From Nematostella vectensis (Eukaryota; Cnidaria; Anthozoa; Actiniaria; Edwardsiidae), in contig NC_064038.1 of NCBI RefSeq assembly GCF_932526225.1, positions 15,114,575 through 15,178,574 of the forward strand: a DNA stretch of 64,000 nt. Reading direction: 5' to 3'. Below, piece by piece: positions 1-10,300 of this stretch. The translations under genes were made by a program, and so were the position numbers. The notes below the pieces were generated by a model, which saw only the letters and a list, made by a program, of their open reading frames with translations, was not told the DNA's origin and made no database searches. Each line of letters opens with the position of its first letter. The stretch's first letter is position 1.

Positions 1-810
1 TGGGGTGGGTTAGCGTTCGACGCGGCGATCGAGCAGGCCCACCCAAGCGATATGTGGGTGTGATCGACCAACAAGATGGGGGCTCTTGTTCAGCAGCGAT
101 TGATAGAGCACCACAGTAAAAACTACCCCCGATTGCCAGCAACCATCCGCTTTGACTCAGATCCTAGCGTCGCGCATCGTTATCGCAAGCAAGGGCGGCC
201 AGTGCCCGTGCCAGGCGGTGAGAAGGTCGACGCGTACAAAGGCACGGTAGTCGAGGTTCCTCTCGACGCGGTCCTTAACGGGCTTCCCCTCAAGTGGAAA
301 TACGCGGGTTGGGGGACAGTCCACCGGGTGCAGGGCAAGACTATCCAGACTCCAAGACGTCTGTTTATCATAGACCACAGCTTAGAGGGCTGGATCACGA
401 ATGCTGTATTCACCGGCATCTCCCGCGTGCGGCGCGCCGACCAGATAGTCCGCGTGATCCCCCCCGATAACACCCGCGGTGCCTTGGCTCCCACAGAACT
501 GCATGCTACGCCCAGTGAAGAGCTCATTACAGCGCGAATCAAGCGATACGCTGTAGACGACAGGCAAAAGGGTCGCACAAAGTACACGGTATCGCACCAC
601 GTTCTAACGATAGACCATGTACTCGGCATGATTGCTGACGCGGAAAAGAAGTGCACGGTCTGTGGCACTCAGCTTCTGCTTCAGGGATACAAAAAGAGCC
701 ATCCCCAATGCTTCCGTATCGACCGGCTGGATGACAGCCAGGCTCCACTACGAGTGGAATGGCAGACTCACGTGCCTTAGCTGCAATAGAAGGCACAAGC
801 GCTGATCACG
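1..810 (+). pseudogene. Replicase C-terminus (SF1 helicase plus HNH), virus-like element copy A
   Basis: Partial gene entering from the left window edge. It matches the end of the replicase in the second element (44029-44850), so the product is the last part of a superfamily-1 helicase followed by an HNH nuclease. The helicase part shows a motif V/VI-like block (WGTVHRVQGKT, near 310-345), where the family couples ATP hydrolysis to DNA movement. Near 655-730 follow a CxxC pair (CTVCG) and the IDRLDDS motif, typical of HNH / endonuclease VII-type fingers. An in-frame TGA at 61-63 and a frameshift after IDRLDDS, which destroys the second Cys pair, show that it is dead. It is convergent with the integrase at 806-2005. 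The helicase/HNH call is firm; the role in element replication is inferred. Confidence 0.75.
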
Positions 811-2005
811 CAACGCACAACTGCGAACGCGTGAAGCCGTGCTTAGAGTACGCCGTGTAATACAACACTGGCTGTCCGGGCTCCATAACCCTCTTGAGTA
901 TTGGGTATGCCTTGCTTGTCCACCACGGGTCCGTCGCTCGCTGTCGGCCCCTGTCCTGGAGGTCTTCCTGGTTTACGGCGATGTACACCTCCGTTCCGAC
1001 CTCTAAGGGGGCTTTTTGGCTTTGAGAGGCACGCGCCTCAGCTTTATGGCGTCTTTAGGCGCAAAGCCAGTCATGCGAGTCTTTGTTGCGTTTATGTCCG
1101 AGACGACGATTGGCAAAGCGGTAACCCACTTGCGGTTTGTTTCGCCGGATGCAAGCTCCTTCGAGTACTGCGCACGAAATAGGCGCTGTGCCAGCCAGCG
1201 ATGGAAAGACTCGGCGAAAGCTTGGCTCCTGTGGTGTCCTGGCTCAGCCCGTCGGACCTCCACCCCGTGGTCCGTTAGGAGCTTTGTCGTAGCACCCTTG
1301 AACTCCGTGCCGTAATCAACCATGATTACTTTAGACCATGTGAGAGGTCCCTCTGCATAGATGTCAGCGAGTTTGCGGGAGACGACGGCCGCGCTCTTAG
1401 TCCTCAGTGGGCAGTCGGCTTTATATCGTGAAGCAACGTCAACGACAGTCAGGGCATACTTGTACCCGCAGTCGGTTGGCAAGAATAGCAGGTCCGACTG
1501 GTGGATACGGTTTGGTATCTGCTCCGAGAAGTGGGCGTAGGTAGTCATAGGGAGGGTCGTCTGTGTGTAGCTTCCGACGGGTTGCGAGCTTACCCACTTG
1601 CGCACTCCATCTATGGAGGCTGAGCCCTTGGGGAGTTTGGCATGCAGAGCGGTCACTCCCTGGAAGCCACCTCTGGCATAGTATATAGGACGAAGGAACG
1701 CATCGAGTTCTTCGTCGGACATGCGCTTCGCCGCTATTACGTGTCGGCAATGTACTGTAACAGGTGTATCAGTCTCCACCAGGCGGTTGCCGTCTGCTCG
1801 GGTAGTGCCGAGGCGGTCTTTCTGAGGTCGGTAGGCCCTCGGAGAACGACATTGGCGAATCTCTTAACGCACTCCCTGTCTGCGCGCCACAACTCGAGGC
1901 TTCGGTTAGCAACGTCACCAAAGCTACATAACCCACACATCGACGACACCTTCGGTGTTACTCGCTTAGCAGCGGCTGCTACCTCGTGCATAGCACTCCT
2001 GCTCT
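806..2005 (-). pseudogene. Retroviral-type (rve) integrase, copy A
   Basis: DDE integrase like those of Maverick/Polinton elements, which insert the element into host DNA. The main frame (1003-1779) shows the catalytic series: Asp in HQSDLLFLP, Asp in VDYGTEF, and Glu in AFAESFHRWL about 35 residues later. A C-terminal SH3/chromo-like piece (WWTSKAYPILKRV, 806-988) lies in another frame after a small deletion near 990-1003. Upstream sequence to about 2005 appears to encode the N-terminal part in shifted frames. It is co-directional with 2015-5470 and convergent with the replicase. This copy keeps more of the N-terminus than the ones at 44885 and 52603. The integrase identity is secure; it is inactive because of the frameshifts. 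Confidence 0.8.
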
Positions 2006-2007
2006 GC

Positions 2008-2040
2008 AATTATCTTATACGTATACGTATACGCGCAGTA
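2008..2040. repeat. TATACG alternating repeat, copy A
   Basis: A short run of TATACG units between the integrase N-terminal region and the small membrane-protein gene. The same motif recurs at 3814-3846, 45890-45955, 48541-48553 and 50878-50902, usually close upstream of a start codon of the virus-like elements. Confidence 0.7.
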
Positions 2041-2422
2041 TGGAAAAAGGCCGCCTAGATGCAGCGCCGGAATAGCAAGACATTGTACGCCAACTCGGCG
2101 TTTTGCTGGGGATGTAGTAGTCGGACAGCTTAGGAGCCCGCATCGACTCCAGGGATTGTTTTGGCCAGGTCTGGTTGTAGAGTTTGAGCGCGTAGTCAGT
2201 GTCGGTGAAGTTTTGCTTTGCGAGGGCCCCTCTCTCGCGACTCTGCGCTTGCCAATCGAGGATTTTTTGTCGCCGCTGTTGGTAGCGTCCATAGTCTCGT
2301 TGGTATTTCTCAGCTAAGGCAGGGCTTTCATCGTTCGACAGGAACTTTGCGAGGTAGTTGCCACCAACGAATGCAGTCGCGTTTAGGACGGCGCCGCCAA
2401 CCAAAATTGCGATGGAGGCCAT
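2015..2422 (-). CDS. Small membrane/coiled-coil protein of virus-like element
   Basis: Unrecognised small protein. The first ATG is at 2422; the frame extends upstream only through a GTG. It begins with a hydrophobic segment (SIAILVGGAVLNATAF, about residues 3-18). A charged stretch rich in Gln, Arg, Glu and Lys follows (ALAEKYQRDYGRYQQRRQK, residues 36-54), probably helical. The C-terminal tail runs into the TATACG repeat and may not be original. The gene lies between the integrase and the two small structural-type genes in the same direction. Its start (MASI) is also found at 52604 in the second element, where a deletion fuses it to the integrase. A minor virion or membrane protein is a guess. 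Confidence 0.5.
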   Translation of the reverse strand: MASIAILVGGAVLNATAFVGGNYLAKFLSNDESPALAEKYQRDYGRYQQRRQKILDWQAQSRERGALAKQNFTDTDYALKLYNQTWPKQSLESMRAPKLSDYYIPSKTPSWRTMSCYSGAASRRPFSILRVYVYV

Positions 2423-2488
2423 CGAGTAGTGTGTACGTTTCACGTGCTGTGTTTACGTGAACACGAGCTCTTGTGTTTAAATGTCTGC

Positions 2489-3106
2489 TTACTCCATGGC
2501 TAACAGTCGAGATTTGCATAGTCCGGGAACGCGAAGCGCTGTCGCCGGAGCGGCAAGCGGTCGATCCTTGATCTGCTGTGCTTTAGCGGGCGGGGTCACG
2601 TCGTCGGCCACTACAAGTGGATTGTTAGCTCGCTGTTTGGCAGCTGGTGTACGAGTGAACGCGGCAGCTAGCTCCCGCCTACGTGTGTAGAGGCCGATCA
2701 ATGACACTAAAAGACCAGCGACCCCGATAACCGAGCTGGCCGACCAAGCAGAGTTGCTTTCCGGGACTGGTGTGTGTGCCGAAGGCATCTTCGGCGCGCG
2801 CGCGCAAGCCCTCGTGTTCCTGCTGCTCGCTAGCGACCGGCGACTCAACGTGTTGCACAGCTTTCTTCTTCGCTCTGTTAAGTCGGTTCCACTTTGCCTT
2901 CCAGCTTCGACTCGTCCAGGGTGTTTAGGTCGGGTCGCGGGTGGCTCGGGGCTCGTGATTCTCTCCACCAACGCCGAAGGCGTACGTGCAGGTTCATGAG
3001 CAGTTTTTTGATGATGCTCATCATCAGCAGCTTGTTTGTCAGGTTCCGCTGACCCGTTTGCCGTTCCGGCAGGCTGAGCACTAGTACTTCTTTGAGGTCC
3101 CTCCAT
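2489..3106 (-). CDS. Pro/Thr-rich protein with one membrane segment
   Basis: Unrecognised protein of 205 residues counted from the ATG at 3106. The N-terminal two thirds are low complexity, rich in Ala, Pro, Thr, Ser and charged residues, and probably disordered. Then comes one clear hydrophobic span (SASSVIGVAGLLVSLIGLY) followed at once by basic residues (TRRRELAAAF), so a single-pass membrane protein with a positive cytosolic flank is likely. The homologue in the second element (51627-52235) has frameshifts. A GC-rich palindromic mini-insertion lies in the N-terminal part (3058-3077) and another near 2545. It sits in the structural block; a virion-associated role is inferred. Confidence 0.5.
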   Translation of the reverse strand: MEGPQRSTSAQPAGTANGSAEPDKQAADDEHHQKTAHEPARTPSALVERITSPEPPATRPKHPGRVEAGRQSGTDLTERRRKLCNTLSRRSLASSRNTRACARAPKMPSAHTPVPESNSAWSASSVIGVAGLLVSLIGLYTRRRELAAAFTRTPAAKQRANNPLVVADDVTPPAKAQQIKDRPLAAPATALRVPGLCKSRLLAME

Positions 3107-3159
3107 TTCTGGTGCAACTACTTGGTTGCTGAAAAAGTGGCAAGCTTTCAAACGAACGT

Positions 3160-3762
3160 CTACTCTGTGGTGGCAGACTCGCCAGTGTGCGTACCCTTCG
3201 GGGGACAAACCACTGGTGGGTCCGCGACTGCTACCTCGTGTTGACACCGCGTATCAGCGCTTGCCGTTCCGGCGGTGTTCACATGGCGTGCTACGTGTAA
3301 CGCCCCGACGGCTAAAGCCCTCAAACGACCGCAGCTTAGAGACAGGCTTCCGCACAATGTGCGGAGTTCGTTGTTGATGATGTAGTCGGACACTAGGTCA
3401 TTGTGGAGATCGACCACACTGTCTATCGGCTGCGCCATGCCTACTAGCTTGGTCGTAAGCTTCAGAAAGCTGTCTGCCAGGGCGTCTGTAGTCCGGCTGG
3501 CTAGAGCGGTCTCGTATCGCTTCTCGTACTTCTTCACCTCCTCGGCGCTCATGCGTTTGACGTCGTCGTGATTCAGGGCCTTGTCTACCATTTCTCTCGA
3601 CTTCCCCGAGGCTACGAGAATCGCAAGTTTCTCCCTCGCGTCTGCTATCTCAGTTTGCTCACCTCCGGTAGCTGGCTGCGTCGAGCAGCCCAACGACTCG
3701 ACGGCCGGGAGGCCGGCGGCGCCCCCCTCAAGAAGACTCTCAAAGTATTCGTCGCTCATCAT
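3160..3762 (-). CDS. Conserved small protein of the structural block (P1), copy A
   Basis: An open frame of 200 residues from tandem ATGs at 3762/3759, with no recognised domain. It contains an acidic start and helical charged stretches (EIADAREKLAILVASGKSRE; DDVKRMSAEEVKKYEKRYET). The C-terminal half of the second-element copy (50951-51499) matches closely. It lies between the ATPase and the membrane-protein gene, co-directional with both. A TATACG array (3814-3846) lies about 50 bp upstream of the start. A palindromic mini-element near 3258-3277 encodes an AGTASAD-like peptide, absent or altered at the same place in sister copies. A structural or minor capsid role is only inferred from position. 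Confidence 0.55.
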   Translation of the reverse strand: MMSDEYFESLLEGGAAGLPAVESLGCSTQPATGGEQTEIADAREKLAILVASGKSREMVDKALNHDDVKRMSAEEVKKYEKRYETALASRTTDALADSFLKLTTKLVGMAQPIDSVVDLHNDLVSDYIINNELRTLCGSLSLSCGRLRALAVGALHVARHVNTAGTASADTRCQHEVAVADPPVVCPPKGTHTGESATTE

Positions 3763-3813
3763 GCACCCTAGGGTGCAACACGTGTGTTCCGCCTTGAGGG
3801 CGGTGTGATCGAT

Positions 3814-3846
3814 GCGTATACGTATACGTATACGTATACGTATACG
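3814..3846. promoter_or_regulatory. TATACG array upstream of P1
   Basis: Five to six TATACG units about 50 bp before the P1 start codon. The corresponding array in the second element (50878-50902) has the same position relative to P1. The sequence is A/T-rich in register with a TATA box and is nearly self-complementary. It may be a promoter element or a structural (cruciform/Z-DNA) site; no experimental support. Confidence 0.45.
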
Positions 3847-3864
3847 TGGGCGGTGGTTTACTGC

Positions 3865-4435
3865 GCTTACCCTTCAACTAGGGCGATGGTATAAGGGTGA
3901 CGCAAGCAAAACTTCGAGAACTTTTTCGTCTTGAGGGCCTTCATGTACTCTTTCATCTTCTCTTCTGAGAGCTCCGCGCCGTAGTCATGCAGGCTAGCTT
4001 ACATGTCCGCCTTGCCCGGGGTATAGAAGACCACCAGGGCCGCGATGTTCTCGCGGAACGGTTTCGTGATGCTGGTGAGCTGCTGCGTGATCACTCACAC
4101 GCTAATACCCACGTGGCGCGCGCTGAACGCCAAGTTGACGAGCTGGTCAGAGCGCCTCTTTACGTCTTTCGAGGCCACACAGTCGTCGAGTATGATCAGA
4201 GTATTAGTGCCTTCGAAGACGGCGGATGCAAATCTCAGCAGTATGTCAATCTGACCCGCCTCAGGTGTGACGACAAACAGACGGTTGTCGCCTTCGCCGA
4301 AGCCGTCGTATGTTTTGTTGTAGACAAAGGTAGGGCACACGAGTACGATGTAGTCAAACTTGCCCCGGAAAGGGCCGAGCAGCCGGTCCACTATGAATTG
4401 GGTCTTCCCGCATGACGTCGGGCCCACGATGAGAC
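3865..4435 (-). pseudogene. A32/FtsK-like packaging ATPase, copy A
   Basis: P-loop ATPase of the kind that pumps genomes into double-jelly-roll capsids. Walker A is GPTSCGKT near 4400-4425. The Walker B strand with two acidic residues (LIILDDC) is at about 4180-4210. A VITQQLTSITKPF-like sensor region follows near 4040-4095. The frame is broken by a TGG-to-TGA nonsense change at about 4095 and another stop near 4000, so translation would end before the C-terminal third. The rest of the reading frame is still readable to about 3870. It sits between the capsid-like gene and P1 in the same direction. The family call is strong; the copy is inactive. Confidence 0.75.
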
Positions 4436-4469
4436 CGTTAAATGGGATGTTTGTTTGTCTGTGCTCAGT

Positions 4470-5626
<1,157 letters not shown>

Positions 5627-5628
<2 letters not shown>

Positions 5629-6226
5629 GCCTTACGTTCCGGCAAGCGTCGGCGGAGACGTGCAAAGCTTCCGACTCCAGAAGATATGTGACACTCAGGC
5701 GGTTCTAGACAACGAGATAACGCATCATCGACAGGTGCGGAAAAAGTATAAGCGCGCCTTTGCCGTTACCCATGCTGTGTCTGTGGCATCCGGCATCGCT
5801 GCAGGGGCGCTTTCCAGCGCCGGCGTAGGGGTCTCTTTGAGTGTGATGGGGGTGCTGATCGGCGGTCCGCTGGCAGGGGTCGCTGGGCTGGTCGGTGTCG
5901 TGGGCGCAGGGGTAGTCTGTAGGGGTCTTACGAGCAAGGTGGCTAAACACGAAGACACGATGGTTTTAGCGGAGAGTAAGAAAAACTCGATCAGCGAGCT
6001 GGTCTCTAAGACTCTGCAAGACGGGCATATCTCAGACGAAGAGTTTCGGCTAATACTTCGGGAACAAGAGAGATACTACGCGCTCAAGGCCGCTATCAGA
6101 GCTCGACACGGCCTCGCATCGCGTGAGAAAAAAAGCAGGAAAGGGCTCTCCCTAGAGACACGCGAAAAGATGAAAAAGAGACTGCGAGAAATTAGTGAGG
6201 AGATCGGAAGAGGGGTGTTCGAGTAA
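5627..6226 (+). CDS. Protein with Gly/Ala-rich hydrophobic core, virus-like element
   Basis: An intact frame of 199 residues with no recognised function. Residues about 45-100 form a long Gly/Ala/Val-rich hydrophobic region (SAGVGVSLSVMGVLIGGPLA and on), suggesting one or two membrane hairpins or a lytic/penetration-type segment. The C-terminal half is charged and helical (DGHISDEEFRLILREQERYY), ending in a basic KKSRK...KMKKR tail. It is the outermost gene, pointing toward the element terminus (6339-6900), and no copy is visible in the second element, which lost this end. The first residues may be chimeric because the start overlaps a rearranged junction. Confidence 0.55.
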
Positions 6227-6338
6227 AGCTCAGGTTTAAACGCCACGCCAGCGGCTTTGAATTTACGGCCGAAAAACGGTCACTCCGCGCTCCGTAGGGT
6301 GGCGGCTCAACCTAATGCTATGCACATGTGCATATGTA

Positions 6339-6376
6339 TATATACTACAGGACAGACGGGGTTCTAATTGCAAGGT
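6339..6376. repeat. Terminal-repeat block of element A
   Basis: The sequence around CTACAGGACAGACGG...CTAATTGCAAG matches 59751-59782 and, inverted, 40657-40690 of the second element. It marks the subterminal region of these elements. Confidence 0.65.
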
Positions 6377-6399
6377 TCCCACGAGGCCCCCAGACGGTA

Positions 6400-6890
6400 T
6401 ACCGTCGCCGGAACGGCAAGCGCTGGCGTTGGACATGCCGCGAAGTGCTGGGCATACAAAAAACAACGGAGAACGGGCTGGGGGGCGCAGCGGGGCGCGG
6501 CGCGGGTTCTATGAAAGGCCCCGGTCCCGCCGTAGAATGATGATTGCTAATTATTTATCTACGCGAACCCCGCCCGACGTAGATTGATGATTGCTAATTA
6601 TTTATCTACGCGGGGCCTCATCTGCATGAGACGGGGCTGGGGGGGCTCGGCGGGGCGCGGCGCGCCTCCTAGCCCGTTCTATGAAACCACCAAGTCTCTT
6701 ACCCGCCTGAATTGCCGTTCCGGCAGGCTGGGGGGGTCGGCGGGGCGCGGCGCGCCTCCAAAGCCTGAAATGGGGCTGGGGGGATCGGAGGGGCCCAGCG
6801 CGCCTTCCAAGCCTAAAATGGAGCTGGGAGGCTCGGGGGAGGGGGGGGGGGGATTCGGTGTCTATGAACGGACCCGGTCCCCCCCGTCCT
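6400..6890. repeat. G-rich terminal repeat array of element A
   Basis: Four or five degenerate units of about 45-60 bp built on GGGGCTGGGGGG..CGGCGGGGCGCGGCGCG. Two AT-rich direct repeats (TTGCTAATTATTTATCTACG, near 6543 and 6590) and palindromic GCCGTTCCGGC elements are interspersed. A related but shorter array ends the second element (59794-60165). G-quadruplex potential is obvious by eye. Open frames across this stretch are compositional and were not called. Confidence 0.6.
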
Positions 6891-6900
6891 TCACTATCAT

Positions 6901-7325
6901 CAAGGATTTTAGGGTGCCACTTTATGAAATTTATAAAGGTCCATCTCCTTACAGCCTCTCTGTATTGTTTTTCTTGTCATGCCAGTTTCATTCCACATAA
7001 TTTATACAGTTTTAAACGAGATAAAGCATAGGCCCCAAAAAACAACTTTCAGACCAATTTCTGGAACATATAATATCTTGTATTTACAAGCAGACCAATA
7101 AGGTTGTTTTTATTTTACTATTTCATTCATTGATATTTACGCGGACCATGCGCCTTCAGCTTTATATAAGCCTAATAATGAAAACCGCTCCCTCAAGCAT
7201 TTTTTTGGTTATATTAATTCGATCGGTGATTCTTTAATTTGATGTATTAGACAATGAGTTCCTATATGCACTGTAAAAATGGTGTATATATGGTGACCAA
7301 TTGTCAGTCTTTCTAGTTACATCAA
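6901..7325. other. Intergenic, no gene seen
   Basis: AT-rich host DNA after the end of the viral element. It probably contains the 3' UTR of the GPCR at 7326. No open frame or RNA gene recognised. Confidence 0.5.
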
Positions 7326-10300
7326 TTAAATACGAGGTTTTCTAATACTGGCAATCATTGCTCTTCTAAAGTCATTGTTGAATATTCCATATATGAGACA
7401 GTTCGCTGCACTGTTGACATATGTCAGAAGTCCACCGTACCATAGCATCATTCCGGAAACACTCGTGAAGCACTGCGCAAGCGCGAGCATAGATAGCGGG
7501 GTCCATGAGATCACATAGCAGCCAATCACAATCAAGAACGTACGAAACGTCCTAATCTGCATTTTGAGCCTGCGAGATCGTCCAGCGGTCCCACTTTCAT
7601 TCGTTTCTGCTGAGTGCGAGAAATTTGCTTCTTGTGAATGTATGCGCCGCGAATGGCGCGCCGCCACAGACCATATAGTTCCATTGACAAATAGTATCCA
7701 GATTACGGGGAAGACGTACAAACAGACAAAATTAAAAAGCGCGTAGCCCACAGTTAGTCCTTTAATTTCACATAATTCTCGTCCAGGAGAGGTTTTGAGA
7801 CCGTAAATGGTAATAACCGCTGATACCAATGACGTCACCCAGCAGAAGACAATCTGGACAGCGGTGTGTGCATTGGGCATGCGCCTGAGGTACTGGAGCG
7901 GTGACGTCACGGCAAGGTAGCGGTCACGTGTGATGGCGCATAAGCTGAGGATGGAAGCGCCGCCAAACCAAAAGTTCGCGAGGATCCACACATCACAGAC
8001 GGTCTCGCCTAGGATCCACTTTCCTGTTGTGTAGGAAATAGAAATTGTATATCAAAAATACGAAACACTCTTGCCCTCAAGGTTATAGTAGATTGATTGG
8101 GTCAGTACGCAGCTCTTACAAGCTGCAATTTGATTGGGCAAATGAACAATATCCGCACCTCGACACAAAGAACGAGAAGAATAGAGACAAAAGAACTCCT
8201 TTGTAGAACAAAGATAATACGAGACAAAGCAGCTGCGTACTTAATTGCAGGAGCGGATCGGATCGGATTGGATCGGGTCCAAAGAGAGAGGGGTGAAACA
8301 AGGCTTTCATTGAAAGAAACCATTGAAAGAAACCATTGTTCTTCCGTGGATTTCCTGATATTTCTTGGTCATTTTAGGACAAATGTCTGAAAAAATGGGG
8401 GGTTCTCTGCCCACGCCTAGATGGGGGGTTTCTTTGCCCACGCCTATATCCGCCCTGTTATGGAATTGCTCGATTTTGTCTGAGGGGACAAAGCCCTAGT
8501 ATTTGTTTAAAAAGGTTCATATTTTTTCATGATATGACTTGCATGATATGGTCACTAGGAATAGTTTTTATTGGCTGGTTATTTAAAGAAAACTATTCCC
8601 GTTTTGGAGCATCAGGTACGCATTTGTTCGTTAAACCGAAACAGGTAAGCGATTAAAGAATCATGTCAAAATTGAGATTCTTCTCAAAGCAGCGATCTTT
8701 TAATATATCTCCCTGCAACTTGAATCCAAATTTAGTTTTTTCAGACATATTCCCAATTACTTTCTACCTTGAAGCTTTTCATTTGAAATACCTTTTCTTA
8801 AATGGTTAAATTTATTAAATAATGTAGATGCTATTTCTTGGCAACTAGGTGCACTTTATCGTTTATTAAAATGTGAATGTATTTTCTTTCTACGTTTTTG
8901 AGTAATTTTTTTTAGTAAAAAGAGAATTGTTTATTTCAAATGAAATAAAAAAAACACTTATCTCACATTGTTATGCGAGTCTGCAATTATGTGACGTTAA
9001 CCGTCAAAAGAGAAATGTGAGAAATACGAAGTCCAGAAGAGAACGTCCATCTGGCAAAGATGTCACGATAAACAATCTGTCTTTGACTCATTCTAAATGT
9101 CTCTTGTGAGGTAGACGTTTTATCTAGATAGATCAAGAAACGATATGAATAGTCATGTTCTTAAAAACAGCTAGAAAAATAGCAGCTTTTCACGAGGGCT
9201 CGTTTGAATAAAAAAATATATATAAACCGAAAGAAAATACATATTAATAAGTCTAGCCCTGTGACCAACACTTCATTTTTTTTTAAATACTACACAGGTA
9301 ATATCAAACATACTAAGAACTCATGCCTACTGAAAATGATAAGTTCTTTTCATTCTTAGCTAAAAAATATAATACAAAAACCCGACTTAATTTTATACTA
9401 TATAACAGTTACTTAAACAAATTTCCTGTACAAATTACCTTTTATTTCCTGAACCATAATTGAGTTCTCATTTCAAAATCAGGTATTTTTCATCGAAACC
9501 CTTTTAGCAGATGGAAAAAGGAAACAATAACTTAATGTTTATTTACTTATAACAGAAAACATACTAATTTGTGTCTTTCACTTATATCTTTCACAGGCGC
9601 GAACCCAGGATTGGATGGGGGGGGGGGGGGGGGGGGTGCGCAGTCATAAGGATCTTATAGAAAAAGCATCGTATTTGAAGATTCCTTAATAAGAAATGAC
9701 CCACTTTTTGGCCGCCAAAGGGGGTCGCGCGCACCCTGCGCACCCCCTGTGTACGCGCCTGTGTCAATTCGTCTCTGAATGCAATTAGTATGATGATGAT
9801 GATGATGATGATGCGTATTATTGGTGGACTTTAGAAGCACACTAGCATACACACATTGGCACCAGTCGGGCCAAGACGGGACGCTAGCACAGTCTATTAC
9901 CCGTGCAGTTCGGCAACCATGGACAGCTGTTTCGTCCTTATTAGGACTCGTCAGCATGGCATAGCCGGTAAGGATATACTCGCAAGGATAGTTTGGCTAT
10001 CCGACGGAGTTTTAGACTAGCAAAGGTCGCATGCGTGATCCGCACAATTGGCATCACGCTAGCCCGGTCGCAGCTCTAGATCCCACATGGATCTGAGCTG
10101 TGGTTTAAAGCACTTCGTTCGGGTCGAAGTCGCCCTGCAGTTTTTTTGCCGATGAAGTTTAACTGAGGCAAACCGGCTATTCCATGCTGACGAGTCCTAA
10201 TAAGGACGAAACAGCTGTCCATGGTTGCCGAACTGCACGGGTAATAGACTGTGCTAGCGTCCCGTCTTGGCCCGACTGGTGCCAATGTGTGTATGCTAGT

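Noticed and set aside
6315-7000. Gly/Arg-rich open frames
   Set aside because: Composition effect of the G-rich terminal repeats; no start context or similarity.
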